This document shows positions 6,230 through 14,004 of a stretch of 16,097 nucleotides of DNA, piece by piece (the stretch's first letter is position 1; each line of letters starts with the position of its first letter). This stretch comes from CAZALT01 sp964485515. Lineage in GTDB: Bacteria > Actinomycetota > Acidimicrobiia > Acidimicrobiales > Acidimicrobilacustridaceae. The stretch lies in assembly GCA_964485515.1 (NCBI GenBank), contig CAZALT010000078.1, positions 1 through 16,097 on the forward strand, given 5' to 3'. A program made the position numbers and the translations under genes. The notes under the pieces are model-generated. The model searched no databases, had not been told where the DNA came from, and was given only the letters and a program-made list of their open reading frames with translations.

Positions 6230-6598
6230 ATGGAAACCCGTCGGTGGACGAACCCGTCGCAGCCACAGACGCTCTATCTGGCGACCTGGCTGCTGTACCT
6301 CAACGCCGGCATCGCGTTGCTGCTCGTGCTCATCGGCGGCATCGGCCCGCTCGAGCTGCTGATCTCGCTTGTCGGGGTCGCCGCCGCGCTGGGCATCGCC
6401 GAGGAGAAGCGGTGGGGCTACCTGACCGGGGTCATCGTCGCCGGACTCGCTCTCGTGGTGCGGCTGCGCCCGCTTCTCGCCGACCTCGGACTGGTCTTCA
6501 GCCCGAACTACCTCCTCTACCTCGTGTTCCCGGTGGCGCTGTTCGCCCTGCTCGTCCACCCGATGAGCCGGGACTACCAGCGCATCTGGTTCAAGTAG
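6230..6598 (+). CDS. Hypothetical four-helix integral membrane protein
   Basis: This 122-aa protein is not recognised. It has four hydrophobic segments, at about 14-36, 40-57, 62-78 and 93-110. The short loops EEKRWG (58-63) and RLRP (78-81) carry positive charge, and the C-terminus SRDYQRIWFK is charged. The N-terminus is cytoplasm-like (METRRWTNPSQPQ) with no signal peptide. It resembles small uncharacterised actinobacterial inner-membrane proteins. No catalytic or ligand motif is visible. The ATG lies 7 nt after CACACT and lacks a Shine-Dalgarno, so the mRNA may be leaderless. It is divergent from the nucleotidyltransferase, and the 19-bp separation of starts implies a shared promoter region. 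A tandem repeat begins immediately after its TAG stop. Confidence 0.78.
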   Translation: METRRWTNPSQPQTLYLATWLLYLNAGIALLLVLIGGIGPLELLISLVGVAAALGIAEEKRWGYLTGVIVAGLALVVRLRPLLADLGLVFSPNYLLYLVFPVALFALLVHPMSRDYQRIWFK

Positions 6599-6709
6599 CC
6601 GCCCGAGCGGCGGAGAGCGGAAAACCCCGCCCGAGCGGCGGAGAGCGGGAAACCCGCCCGAGCGGCGGAGAGCGGGAAGCCCCGCCCGAGCGGCGGAGTA
6701 GCGCCCTGG
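6599..6709. repeat. Tandem repeat, 27-28 bp, three full units and one degenerate unit
   Basis: Units start with CCGCCCGAGCGGCGGAG at 6599, 6627, 6654 and 6682. The first three continue AGCGG, then G/A-rich bases and CC, and the fourth decays. Each unit can form a small hairpin, CCGCC/GGCGG around CGAGC. The array starts at the base after the TAG stop of the membrane-protein gene and ends shortly before maoC. It may act as a transcript-end structure. Confidence 0.85.
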
Positions 6710-6722
6710 CGCTCCGGGACGG

Positions 6723-6728
6723 CAAGAT
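6723..6728 (+). promoter_or_regulatory. -10 box for the MaoC-like gene
   Basis: CAAGAT is followed by exactly 6 nt and the ATG at 6735. It lacks the first T of TAnnnT but keeps the A and final T. Confidence 0.4.
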
Positions 6729-6734
6729 GCGGCC

Positions 6735-7193
6735 ATGACCACCTCGATCGACGGCATCGCCGGACTCAACGACCTCGTCGGCCAGCACCTCGGCTACAGC
6801 GAGTGGCACACCGTGACCCAGGAGCAGGTCAACCTGTTCGCCGACGCAACCGGTGACCACCAGTGGATCCACGTCGACCCGGAGCGGGCCGCCAAGGAGA
6901 GCCCGTTCGGCGGTCCGATCGCCCACGGCTACCTCACGCTGTCGCTCGGCCCGACCCTCTTCCCGCAGATCGCGACCGTCCGAGGCATCTCGATGGCGGT
7001 CAACTACGGCTGCGGCAAGGTCCGCTTCCCGTCGCCCGTACCGGTCGGCGCCGACGTCCGCCTCGGCGCCACGCTCGACACCGTCGAGGAGATCAAGGGT
7101 GGCGTGCAGGTGTCGATGACCTTCACCTACGAGGTCAAGGACGCACCCAAGCCGGCGTGCGTCGCCGAGATCATCTTCCGCTACCTCGCGTAA
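6735..7193 (+). CDS. MaoC-like (R)-specific enoyl-CoA hydratase, HtdZ type
   Basis: This 152-aa single hot-dog protein carries the hydratase-2 motif FADATGDHQWIHVDPERA (35-52), with the catalytic pair expected at Asp41 and His46. It is followed by GPIAHGYLTLSL (60-71), VNYGCGKVRFPSPVPVG and a C-terminal KPACVAEIIFRYLA. The pattern and length are very close to what I recall of mycobacterial Rv0130 (HtdZ). That enzyme hydrates trans-2-enoyl-CoA to (R)-3-hydroxyacyl-CoA and functions as a dimer. The physiological substrate here is unknown; fatty-acid or polyhydroxyalkanoate metabolism are possible. It sits between a membrane protein and a secreted hydrolase with no obvious pathway link. The ATG at 6735 has no ribosome site and lies 6 nt after CAAGAT. 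Confidence 0.9.
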   Translation: MTTSIDGIAGLNDLVGQHLGYSEWHTVTQEQVNLFADATGDHQWIHVDPERAAKESPFGGPIAHGYLTLSLGPTLFPQIATVRGISMAVNYGCGKVRFPSPVPVGADVRLGATLDTVEEIKGGVQVSMTFTYEVKDAPKPACVAEIIFRYLA

Positions 7194-7239
7194 GGGCGCC
7201 AGCGCTCGGCGACGCGCCACGTCGGCTCACGTCACCACT

Positions 7240-7245
7240 TACGCT
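7240..7245 (+). promoter_or_regulatory. -10 box for the lipoprotein hydrolase (leaderless geometry)
   Basis: TACGCT is followed by exactly 6 nt and the ATG at 7252. The same hexamer serves menG at 10108. Confidence 0.55.
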
Positions 7246-7251
7246 CGGCGC

Positions 7252-8724
7252 ATGACGGATCCCTCCCTTCGACTTCGACGTCGGTCGGCCGTGGTAGTGG
7301 TCGTGCTGTGCCTCGCCGTGGCGTCGTGCTCGGCCTCGAGCTCGGACCAGGCGACCGTGGTGCCACCCTCGACCACCCCGGCCGACGCGTCATCGGCCAC
7401 CACGTCGGAGGCGGGCGACGACACGGGCGGGTCGAGCCTTCGGTGGTCGCCCTGTCAGGAGGGGTTCGAGTGCGCATCGGTCACCGTGCCCCTCGACCAC
7501 GACGACCCTGGCGGTGAGACCCTCGACCTCGCCCTGATCCGACGCCCGGCATCGGACGAGGCGACCCGGATCGGCTCACTCGTCCTGAACCCCGGCGGGC
7601 CGGGGGCGAGCGGCTACGACTTCCTCACCGGCGCTCGGTTCCCCACCTCCCTGAAGCAGGAATTCGACCTGGTCAGCTGGGACCCACGGGGCATCGGCAG
7701 GAGCAGCCCGCTCGCCTGCTCGAGAGAGATCGACGACGAGGCGTTCCGCGAGCTCGACTCCGATCCCGACAGCACCGAAGAGCAGGCCGAGCTCGACGCG
7801 GCGAGCGAGCAGATCGCCGCGCAGTGCGCGTCCAGCGACCTGGCGCTGCTCCAGCAGTCGACGACGACCGACACCGCCCGTGACCTCGAAGCGATCCGCG
7901 TGGCCATCGGCGACTCGCAGCTCACCTACATGGGGTTCTCCTACGGGACCCAGATCGGCCAGGAGTACGCCCGCCTGTTCCCCACCAAGGTCCGGGCGAT
8001 GGTCCTCGACGGCGTCGTCGACCCGTCCCAGACGCTCCAGGAGATGCTCGCCGGCCAAGCGGAGGTCATCGAGACGACCTTCTCGTCGGAGACCCTCGCC
8101 CTCTACGACCAGCTCATCGCCCGGTCGGAGCAGGAACCGCTCGAAGGCCCCGAGGGCCTCTCGCTGACCCCGGGGACCATCGCCCTCGCCGGTCTCGCAT
8201 CGGCGTTCTACGAGCGCAGCGACGACACCTTGCGCATCGCGAGCCGCGACGCCCTCGCCGGCAACACCAAGCTGATCGAGCAGATCGCCACCAGCTACAT
8301 CACGGCCGCGTCGTTCGCCGACTACCTGGCGGTGAGCTGCACCGATTCTCCGTTCGCTGCCGGCGTCGACGCGTGGGACCGGTTCGCCGACGACCTGAAG
8401 GCCGCAGCACCCCGGTTCGGCGCCCCGATCGCCAACGAGCTGCGGCCGTGCGCGTTCTGGCCGGTGGCGCCGAGCCGCGCCACCCCTGCGATCGGCATCG
8501 ACGGACTCCCCCCGATCCTCGTCATCGGCACCACCGGCGATCCCGCCACCCCCTACCAGTCGGCCGAGCGCGTCGCCGCCGCCATCCCTGGGGCGACGCT
8601 CTTGACCTTCGAGTCGAACGGCCACACCGCGTTCAACAAGAGCGACTGCATCGACGAGGCGGTGGCCGCCTACCTGATCGACCTCGAGCTGCCGCCGACC
8701 GGCACGGTGTGCACCACCGGCTGA
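7252..8724 (+). CDS. Secreted lipoprotein alpha/beta hydrolase, tripeptidyl-aminopeptidase (TAP) family
   Basis: This 490-aa protein starts with RLRRR (7-11), a hydrophobic run and a lipobox-like VAS-C with Cys26. It is therefore probably a membrane-anchored extracellular lipoprotein, followed by a Ser/Thr-rich linker (27-62). The hydrolase core has LNPGGPGASG (112-121, oxyanion-hole region), SWDPRGIGRSSPL (142-154), the nucleophile elbow GFSYGT with Ser230, and a C-terminal TAP-like part. By motif the triad is Ser230, Asp430 (TTGDPATPY) and His458 (SNGHTAFN). Several cysteines (68, 74, 156, 192, 363, 400, 466, 487) suggest disulfides outside the cell. Relatives include Streptomyces tripeptidyl aminopeptidases and mycobacterial CaeA-type lipases/proteases. 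Substrate, peptide or ester, cannot be told from sequence. A 16-bp tandem repeat begins at its stop codon. Confidence 0.9.
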   Translation: MTDPSLRLRRRSAVVVVVLCLAVASCSASSSDQATVVPPSTTPADASSATTSEAGDDTGGSSLRWSPCQEGFECASVTVPLDHDDPGGETLDLALIRRPASDEATRIGSLVLNPGGPGASGYDFLTGARFPTSLKQEFDLVSWDPRGIGRSSPLACSREIDDEAFRELDSDPDSTEEQAELDAASEQIAAQCASSDLALLQQSTTTDTARDLEAIRVAIGDSQLTYMGFSYGTQIGQEYARLFPTKVRAMVLDGVVDPSQTLQEMLAGQAEVIETTFSSETLALYDQLIARSEQEPLEGPEGLSLTPGTIALAGLASAFYERSDDTLRIASRDALAGNTKLIEQIATSYITAASFADYLAVSCTDSPFAAGVDAWDRFADDLKAAAPRFGAPIANELRPCAFWPVAPSRATPAIGIDGLPPILVIGTTGDPATPYQSAERVAAAIPGATLLTFESNGHTAFNKSDCIDEAVAAYLIDLELPPTGTVCTTG

Positions 8725-8759
8725 TCCAGGAGCTGACTGATCCGGGAGCTGGCTGATCC
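8721..8759. repeat. Tandem repeat, 16 bp, starting at the hydrolase stop codon
   Basis: CTGATCCAGGAGCTGA (8721-8736) and CTGATCCGGGAGCTGG (8737-8752) are followed by a partial third copy, CTGATCC (8753-8759). The first TGA is the stop of the hydrolase. The segment can fold GCTGG (8748-8752) with CCAGC (8759-8763). Confidence 0.8.
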
Positions 8760-8790
8760 CAGCCCCGGCTCCCGACCCGATCAGAGGGCC

Positions 8791-8808
8791 GAACCCGGTG
8801 CCGGGTTC
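8791..8808. terminator. Hairpin between convergent genes, probable bidirectional terminator
   Basis: GAACCCGG (8791-8798) and CCGGGTTC (8801-8808) form a perfect 8-bp inverted repeat with a 2-bp centre. It lies between the convergent hydrolase and M50 genes and touches the M50 stop. There is no U tract on either strand, so it may act with Rho or only protect 3' ends. Confidence 0.5.
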
Positions 8809-9961
8809 AGGGGGTAGGAGGAGTCCACGTCGTCGTGCTGCGGAGCCGGGCGACCTCCGCGGCGGCATCGAGGTAGCCGGCGTGGACCAAGAGGTGCTCG
8901 AACAGCTCGGCCGCCTCGGCCCCGGCCTCGCCCATCGCCAGGAGCTCACGGGCCACCGCCGGCGCCTGACCCGACCCCGCGGACGCGACCGCACCAAGGC
9001 TCTTGGCCGGCCCGGGGGGATCGTTCACGAAGGCCCAGGCCATCGTCGACACGCCCTCGGCGGTGTCGCCCGAGGCCAGCGCCCGCGCCGCCCGATAGCT
9101 GGCCGACGGTCCGCCTGCGTGCTCGAAGCGAGCGATGAGCGAATCGGCCCCGGCGATGTCGGCGGCCCACAGACGACACCACGCACCGACCTCCGCGGCC
9201 CACTGCAGCACGGGACCCGAGGGGCGAGCGGCCAGCACCGCGTCGGACTCCGATCGAGCCGTCGCAACATCGTGGCCGAGCAGGGCGCGGTGCGCCTCCT
9301 GCAACCTGGCACCCAGATCGTCCTGCTTCTGGCGTGACAGCGACGTGATGTTCATCGCCGCGAACATGACCCCCAAGAGCGCAAGGAAGACGAAGCCCGA
9401 CGCGAACGCCACCACGACGATGAGAACGGCGAAGACGACCGAGGTGATCTCGGCGGGACGGCGCCCTTTCCCCTTGGTGACCACGTCGAGCACGGCCAGC
9501 ATCACCGCACCACCGTCGAGCGGAAGGACCGGCAGCAAGTTGAGCAGCGAGAACCCGACGTTCACCCACACGACCTGCGACAGGACGTGCTGGGCGTCGG
9601 CGCTCGTCACGAGGCTCGAGCTCTCCAACCACCAGGCCGGTACGCCGAGCAGGAACAGCGCCGACAACGGCCCGGCCAGGCTGACGATGATGTGCCGGCC
9701 TGGAGTCAGGTCCCCCTCGCCGGCGGTGAGACCTCCGAATCCGTGGAGCGTGATGCGCGGGTGGATGCCGAAGGCGCGGAACGCGACCGCGTGGCCCAGC
9801 TCGTGCAGCAGGATCGACACGAACACCACCGCGACCCAGGTGGCGATGAAGACGGGATCCGGCCGGTTCGGGTCGATGCCGAGCAGCGCGATGATGACGA
9901 AGAACGCGGGTTCCACGGTGACGGGGATCCCGTTGAGGTGGAAGTGCGGACGCCGAGCCAT
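8807..9961 (-). CDS. Membrane zinc metalloprotease, M50 (site-2 protease) family, with C-terminal helical domain
   Basis: This 384-aa protein has an M50B core of several membrane helices. The zinc motif HELGH is at 53-57 inside a hydrophobic helix, and the second motif NLLPVLPLDGG at 141-151 gives the third ligand, Asp149. FGGLTAGEGDLTPGRHIIVSLAGP (75-98) is a reentrant-loop type segment. Further helices lie near 15-30, 100-110 and 170-200. Residues from about 205 are soluble, Ala-rich and helical, with TPR-like character, and no CBS or PDZ domain is seen. Such proteases cut membrane-bound substrates, often anti-sigma factors or other regulators. The substrate here is unknown. The ATG at 9961 lies 6 nt after TAGCCT. 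It is divergent from menG and convergent with the lipoprotein hydrolase. Confidence 0.88.
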   Translation of the reverse strand: MARRPHFHLNGIPVTVEPAFFVIIALLGIDPNRPDPVFIATWVAVVFVSILLHELGHAVAFRAFGIHPRITLHGFGGLTAGEGDLTPGRHIIVSLAGPLSALFLLGVPAWWLESSSLVTSADAQHVLSQVVWVNVGFSLLNLLPVLPLDGGAVMLAVLDVVTKGKGRRPAEITSVVFAVLIVVVAFASGFVFLALLGVMFAAMNITSLSRQKQDDLGARLQEAHRALLGHDVATARSESDAVLAARPSGPVLQWAAEVGAWCRLWAADIAGADSLIARFEHAGGPSASYRAARALASGDTAEGVSTMAWAFVNDPPGPAKSLGAVASAGSGQAPAVARELLAMGEAGAEAAELFEHLLVHAGYLDAAAEVARLRSTTTWTPPTP

Positions 9962-9967
9962 CCGTCC

Positions 9968-9973
9968 AGGCTA
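9968..9973 (-). promoter_or_regulatory. -10 box for the M50 protease gene (leaderless geometry)
   Basis: On the minus strand TAGCCT is followed by exactly 6 nt and then the ATG at 9961. The 158-bp region up to menG also holds a 9-bp tandem GCGACGGTC (10000-10008, 10009-10017). Confidence 0.55.
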
Positions 9974-10107
9974 CGCATCGCCAGCCGAACTGGCAGCCCG
10001 CGACGGTCGCGACGGTCGCGGGCGAGGGCTCGTCTGGCCCGGTGCGCCAAGGCCGCACCGCCCGTGCTGACCCCGGGGCAGATTCCTGACGTGGTCAGAG
10101 GTCGTCC

Positions 10108-10113
10108 TACGCT
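10108..10113 (+). promoter_or_regulatory. -10 box for menG-menF (leaderless geometry)
   Basis: TACGCT is followed by exactly 6 nt and then the GTG at 10120. This supports the GTG over the in-frame ATG at 10132. Confidence 0.55.
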
Positions 10114-10119
10114 GCACCC

Positions 10120-10821
10120 GTGCCGCTGACCATGGATGCCGACAACCTGCCGGAAGGCGACGAGAAGGCCGCCGCGGTGCGCGAGATGTTCGACGCCATC
10201 GCACCGCGCTACGACCTCGTCAACCGGATCATGACGTTCCGGATGGACGTCGGGTGGCGCAGGCGAGCGGTGCGACGCCTGCAGCTGCGCCCCGGCGCGG
10301 TCGTCGCCGACCTGGCGTGCGGGACCGGTGACCTGTGCCGCGAGCTGAGCGCCAGCCACCTCGAGCCGATCGGCTTCGATCTCTCGTTCGGCATGCTCGC
10401 CTCGGCCCGCACCGATGCCCCGCTTGCTCAGGCCGACATCTTGCGCCTGCCGCTCCCCGATGGCGCCGTCGACGGGGTCACCTGCGGCTTCGCGCTGCGC
10501 AACCTCGTCGAGCTCGACACGTTCTTCGACGAGCTCGCCCGTGTCGTACGTCCCGGCGGGCGCATCGCTCTGCTCGAAGTGGCCGAACCGCCCAACCCGC
10601 TCGTGCGCTTCGGCCACGGCATCTACTTCGGGCGAGTCGTACCGCTCATCGGTGGACTGCTCTCCGATCCGGCCGCCTACCGCTACCTGCCCAAGTCGGT
10701 CGCGTACCTCCCGCCGCCTGAGCACATGCTCGACATGCTGCGATCAGCGGGGTTCGAGGCGGTGTCGCGCGAGCTGCTCGCCGACGGTCTCGCCCAGCTC
10801 GTGAGCGCCACCCGGCCGTGA
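10120..10821 (+). CDS. menG: Demethylmenaquinone methyltransferase (UbiE/MenG family)
   Basis: A 233-aa class I SAM-dependent methyltransferase. The UbiE/COQ5 signature region YDLVNRIMTFRMDVGWRR (31-48) and the SAM-binding VADLACGTGDL (62-72) are both present. So are GFDLSFGML (85-93), FALRNL (124-129) and the second signature RVVRPGGRIALLEVAEP (141-157). The family C-methylates demethylmenaquinone to menaquinone, the last step of the pathway, at the cytoplasmic face of the membrane. Menaquinone rather than ubiquinone is inferred from the adjacent menF, menD and menH. The sequence keeps NRIMTFRMDVGWRR where others have NxxxSxGxHRxWR, a moderate divergence. The GTG start lies 6 nt after TACGCT with no ribosome site. 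Its TGA overlaps the menF GTG (GTGA), so the two are an operon. Confidence 0.92.
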   Translation: MPLTMDADNLPEGDEKAAAVREMFDAIAPRYDLVNRIMTFRMDVGWRRRAVRRLQLRPGAVVADLACGTGDLCRELSASHLEPIGFDLSFGMLASARTDAPLAQADILRLPLPDGAVDGVTCGFALRNLVELDTFFDELARVVRPGGRIALLEVAEPPNPLVRFGHGIYFGRVVPLIGGLLSDPAAYRYLPKSVAYLPPPEHMLDMLRSAGFEAVSRELLADGLAQLVSATRP

Positions 10822-12137
10822 ACGAGCCCGGTCTCGTCGGTGCGCACACCGGCGCGGCGCCCGGCCCGCTGCGCTCGGTCACCCGTCGCATCGACCCCGA
10901 GGCCCTCGCCCCGCTCGCCCTCCTCGCGGTGGCAGGCGAGACCGGGCTGCTGTGGTCGCAACCTGACATCGGGTTCGCGGGACGTGGGACGGCGACGACC
11001 ATCGACGTGGCCCGAAACGACCCGGCCGCGGCGGCCCACGAGGTGTCGCGGGCGCTGGGCGCGATCGAGGTCGCGCTCGACGAGGTGCAGGCTCCCGGCA
11101 GCGGTCCGATCGCGCTCGGCGCACTTCCCTTCGACCCCCGCCGCCACGGCACCCTGACCGTGCCCGAGCACCTCGTCGTCGCCGCCGGCGCCGAGGCGTG
11201 GATCACACGGATCTCGAGCGATGGCGCCGAGCCCGATCTCCACGCGCTGCTCCCGACCGGCACCGACGCCGCGAGCTGGGGGCACACCGCGGCGGTGGCC
11301 GAGCCCGGCTCGGGGTCGAGCGGCTTCCGCGTCTCGAGCGACCGGGATCCATCGGCATGGTGCGACTCGCTGACCGCGGCCCGCGACGAGCTGGTGTTCG
11401 GGCCGGCCCGAAAGGTCGTGCTCGCCCGGGCGGTCACCGTCGAATCCGACCAGGTGTTCTCCCGTCGGGCCCTGCTCGAATCCCTGGCCCGGGCCTATCC
11501 CGCCTGCATGCTCTTCGCCGACGGACCGTTCATCGGAGCCAGCCCCGAGCTGCTGGTCGCACGCGACCACGACACCGTGCACTCGCAGCCGATGGCGGGG
11601 ACCGCACCCCGGAGCAACGACCCCGACGAGGACACCCGGCTGGCGGCGGATCTTCTCGCCAGCACCAAGAACCAGACGGAGCACCGCTACACGATCGACG
11701 TGGTCCACGACACGCTGCTGCCGTGGTGCTCCTACCTCGACGAGGACGCCGAACCCCGCATCGTCGCCATGGCCAACGTGCAGCACCTGGCGACCCGTCT
11801 CGAAGGGCGGCTGTCAGCGCCCCCGGCATCGGTCATCGAGCTGATGACCGCGCTCCATCCGACGCCTGCCGTCGGAGGCGCCCCCCGGGATGCGGCGCTC
11901 GAGATGATCGACCGGTTCGAGCACCTCGACCGCGACCGCTACGCGGGACCTGTCGGCTGGGTCGACGCGGCCGGAAACGGCGCGTGGGCCGTCGGCATCC
12001 GCAGCGCGCTCGTCGAGGGCCACCAGGCCCGGGTCTTCGCCGGGGTCGGCGTGGTGGCCGACTCGGACCCCGCCGCCGAGCTGGCCGAGACCCGCAGCAA
12101 GCTCCAGGCCGTCCTCGGCGCCCTCATCCGCCCCTGA
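10818..12137 (+). CDS. menF: Isochorismate synthase
   Basis: This 439-aa protein has the chorismate-binding (MST) domain in its C-terminal ~260 residues and a weakly conserved N-terminal part. It converts chorismate to isochorismate with Mg2+, the first committed step of menaquinone synthesis. Marks are KVVLARAV (199-206) with Lys199 as the expected general base, where anthranilate synthase differs. Others are GASPELLVAR (240-249), PMAGTAPR (258-265), KNQTEHRYTIDVV (284-296), LHPTPAVGGAP (346-356), AGPVGWVDAAGNGAWAVGIR (376-395) and AGVGVVADSDPAAE (408-421). A siderophore-type isochorismate synthase is possible by family, but the overlap with menG and nearness of menD and menH argue for menaquinone. 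The GTG start overlaps the menG stop by 4 bp with no strong ribosome site, so coupling is likely. Confidence 0.93.
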   Translation: MNEPGLVGAHTGAAPGPLRSVTRRIDPEALAPLALLAVAGETGLLWSQPDIGFAGRGTATTIDVARNDPAAAAHEVSRALGAIEVALDEVQAPGSGPIALGALPFDPRRHGTLTVPEHLVVAAGAEAWITRISSDGAEPDLHALLPTGTDAASWGHTAAVAEPGSGSSGFRVSSDRDPSAWCDSLTAARDELVFGPARKVVLARAVTVESDQVFSRRALLESLARAYPACMLFADGPFIGASPELLVARDHDTVHSQPMAGTAPRSNDPDEDTRLAADLLASTKNQTEHRYTIDVVHDTLLPWCSYLDEDAEPRIVAMANVQHLATRLEGRLSAPPASVIELMTALHPTPAVGGAPRDAALEMIDRFEHLDRDRYAGPVGWVDAAGNGAWAVGIRSALVEGHQARVFAGVGVVADSDPAAELAETRSKLQAVLGALIRP

Positions 12138-12164
12138 CCCGAACCGACCGAAATTGCGTGTGTG

Positions 12165-12183
12165 TTCGTCGACCCCCGACGAA
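12165..12183. terminator. Hairpin between convergent menF and menD
   Basis: TTCGTCG (12165-12171) pairs with CGACGAA (12177-12183) around the loop ACCCC. It sits 28 bp after the menF stop in the 111-bp gap between convergent genes. No U tract follows on either strand, so a terminator role is a moderate inference. Confidence 0.45.
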
Positions 12184-12248
12184 GATGCACGCCAGAAGCA
12201 GTAGAGCGCCGGGTTCGACTCGGGATGCCGGCACGCAAGCGCTGCGCG

Positions 12249-13988
12249 TCAGGCGAGGGCCTGGGCGACCTCGGCATGGATCTGGCGGTGGACCTCGACG
12301 TTGTCGGCCCGATCCGTCCGGGCGACCACGACGTGCACGCCACCGGACCGCTCGGCGTCCTCGATCGCCTCGACGAGGTCGGCCCGACCCAACACCGTCG
12401 AGGCCCGCACGCCGTGCACCGACGCCAACTGGGCGATGTCGACGTCGTGCGGCGTGCCGAACAGCGTCTCGAAGTCCCCCGCGGGCAGAGCCGTCGCCTG
12501 GGGGAGGAACGAGAAGATCCCTCCACCCCGGTTGTCGACGACGACGACGACGAGGTCGATCTCCCGCGCCGCGAGGCCCAGCAGCGCGTTCGTGTCGTGC
12601 AGCATCGCCACGTCGCCGACCAGGACCGCGGTCGGGATGCCGGTCAGCGCCACGCCCGCGGCAGTCGACACCACGCCGTCGATGCCGTTCGCCCCCCGGT
12701 TGGCCAGCACCCGGACTCCCGAGCGCGGCGCGGCGAACCACTCGACGTCACGGATCGGCATCGACGACGACACCACGAGCGCGGTTCCGTCGGACAGCGT
12801 GGCGACGACGTCACGGGCGATGGCCGGTTCGGTCAGGTCGTCCGACGACGCGACCTGTCGATGGATGATCTCCTCGGCGGCATCGTCGGCCTCGCGCCAC
12901 GCCTGCAACCACCCAGAGGGCGCGGCGCCACCCTCGAGCCACGGCAGGACGGCGGCGAGGAGCGCGCTCGCCGGTGCCTCGATGCGCTGGCTCACCGCCC
13001 GTTGCGGATCGCCCCACCGTCGGTGGCCCTCGACGAGCAGGTGCGCCGCACCGCAATCGGTGAGCCAGCGGGGCAGCAGCTTCGAAGCAGGCCAGGTCCC
13101 GAAGCGCAGCACGACCTCCGGGGCGAGACCCGCGGGCGCCGACCGGGCGATGGCATCGCCGTGGGCGACGACCACCTCGTCGGCCACCCGACAGCCGCCG
13201 CGCGGATCGGCGAGGACGGGCCAGCCCAGCCGCTGCGCGAGCAGCAGCACCCCCACCGGGTCGTCGATCTCGTCGCCGGCGACGATGACCCCGCGCCTGC
13301 GCTTCACCAGCTCGGACAGCCGAACCGCGTCGTCGTCGTCGACGAAGCGTCGCACCGCGGTCGACCGATGCCAGGCGTGACCAGCGGAGGCGGGACCTGC
13401 ACCGGGGAGCGTCGACGCGCGACCGACGAGCGGTTCACGGAACGGCAGGTTGAGGTGGACCGGTCCCGGCGAATCGCCCGTGGACTCCAACACCGAACGC
13501 GCCGCCATCGAGCGCCACGTCGAAGCGGCGACCAGGTCGGCCACACCCGGGTCGAGCTGCCAGCGCACCGAGTCACCGTAGAGACCGACCTGGTCGATGG
13601 TCTGGGGCGCCCCGACGTCGCGCAGCTCGGGGGGACGATCTGCGGTGCAGGCCAGGAGCGGTACCCGGTCGTGGTGCGCCTCGACGACGGCGGGGTGGAG
13701 CTCGACGGCGGCCGTGCCGCTGGTGGTCAGCACGACCGCAGGCAGCCCGGACGCCTTGCCGATCCCGAGGGCGACGAAGCCTGCAGCCCGCTCGTCGTGG
13801 TGCACGTGCACCCCTATGCGGTCGTCGGCGAGCAGCGCCAGGGCGAGCGGTGTCGATCGGGATCCTGGGCACACCACGGCGTGGCGCACACCGCACCGGA
13901 TCCACTCGTCGACGAGGGTGGCGCAGAAGGTGGCCTGCACGTCCTCGGGCGAGATGGGCGGGGACATCGATGGGTCAGCGTCGGGCAC
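12249..13988 (-). CDS. menD: 2-succinyl-5-enolpyruvyl-6-hydroxy-3-cyclohexene-1-carboxylate (SEPHCHC) synthase
   Basis: This 579-aa thiamine-diphosphate enzyme adds the succinic-semialdehyde unit from 2-oxoglutarate to isochorismate, giving SEPHCHC. The N-terminal ThDP/pyrimidine domain shows VCPGSRSTPL (39-48), HHDERAAGF (63-71) with the expected catalytic Glu66, LTTSGTA (87-93), and ADRPPELRDVGAPQTIDQ (116-133). The C-terminal domain shows LVVSSSMPIRDVEWF, ANRGANGIDG, the Mg/ThDP-type VGDVAMLHDTNAL, and VVDNRGGGIFSFLPQA. The three-domain length is usual. The start is GTG at 13988, preceded by TAGGCT with exactly 6 nt between, and there is no ribosome site. It is divergent from menH, whose enzyme uses the MenD product, and convergent with menF, whose enzyme makes its substrate. 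Confidence 0.96.
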   Translation of the reverse strand: MPDADPSMSPPISPEDVQATFCATLVDEWIRCGVRHAVVCPGSRSTPLALALLADDRIGVHVHHDERAAGFVALGIGKASGLPAVVLTTSGTAAVELHPAVVEAHHDRVPLLACTADRPPELRDVGAPQTIDQVGLYGDSVRWQLDPGVADLVAASTWRSMAARSVLESTGDSPGPVHLNLPFREPLVGRASTLPGAGPASAGHAWHRSTAVRRFVDDDDAVRLSELVKRRRGVIVAGDEIDDPVGVLLLAQRLGWPVLADPRGGCRVADEVVVAHGDAIARSAPAGLAPEVVLRFGTWPASKLLPRWLTDCGAAHLLVEGHRRWGDPQRAVSQRIEAPASALLAAVLPWLEGGAAPSGWLQAWREADDAAEEIIHRQVASSDDLTEPAIARDVVATLSDGTALVVSSSMPIRDVEWFAAPRSGVRVLANRGANGIDGVVSTAAGVALTGIPTAVLVGDVAMLHDTNALLGLAAREIDLVVVVVDNRGGGIFSFLPQATALPAGDFETLFGTPHDVDIAQLASVHGVRASTVLGRADLVEAIEDAERSGGVHVVVARTDRADNVEVHRQIHAEVAQALA

Positions 13989-13994
13989 GGCGAC

Positions 13995-14004
13995 AGCCTA
14001 CGTT
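13995..14004. promoter_or_regulatory. Divergent menD/menH promoter with -10 boxes sharing TA
   Basis: The 10-bp AGCCTACGTT contains the menD -10 box on the minus strand (TAGGCT, 14000-13995) and the menH -10 box on the plus strand (TACGTT, 13999-14004). They overlap in the two bases TA at 13999-14000. Each box is exactly 6 nt from its GTG start, and the two starts are separated by only 22 bp. Polymerase cannot occupy both directions at once. Confidence 0.55.

Noticed and set aside
6599..6709. Repeat array considered as a CRISPR
   Set aside because: The units are head-to-tail with no variable spacers, 27-28 bp apart, and there are no cas genes; it is a simple tandem repeat.
12195..12236. tRNA-like words (GCAGTAGAGCG, then GGTTCGACTC, then GCCGGCA) in the menF-menD gap
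   Set aside because: The bases flanking the putative T-loop are not complementary, no matching 5' acceptor strand or anticodon arm is present at the right distance. At most a decayed fragment, more likely chance.
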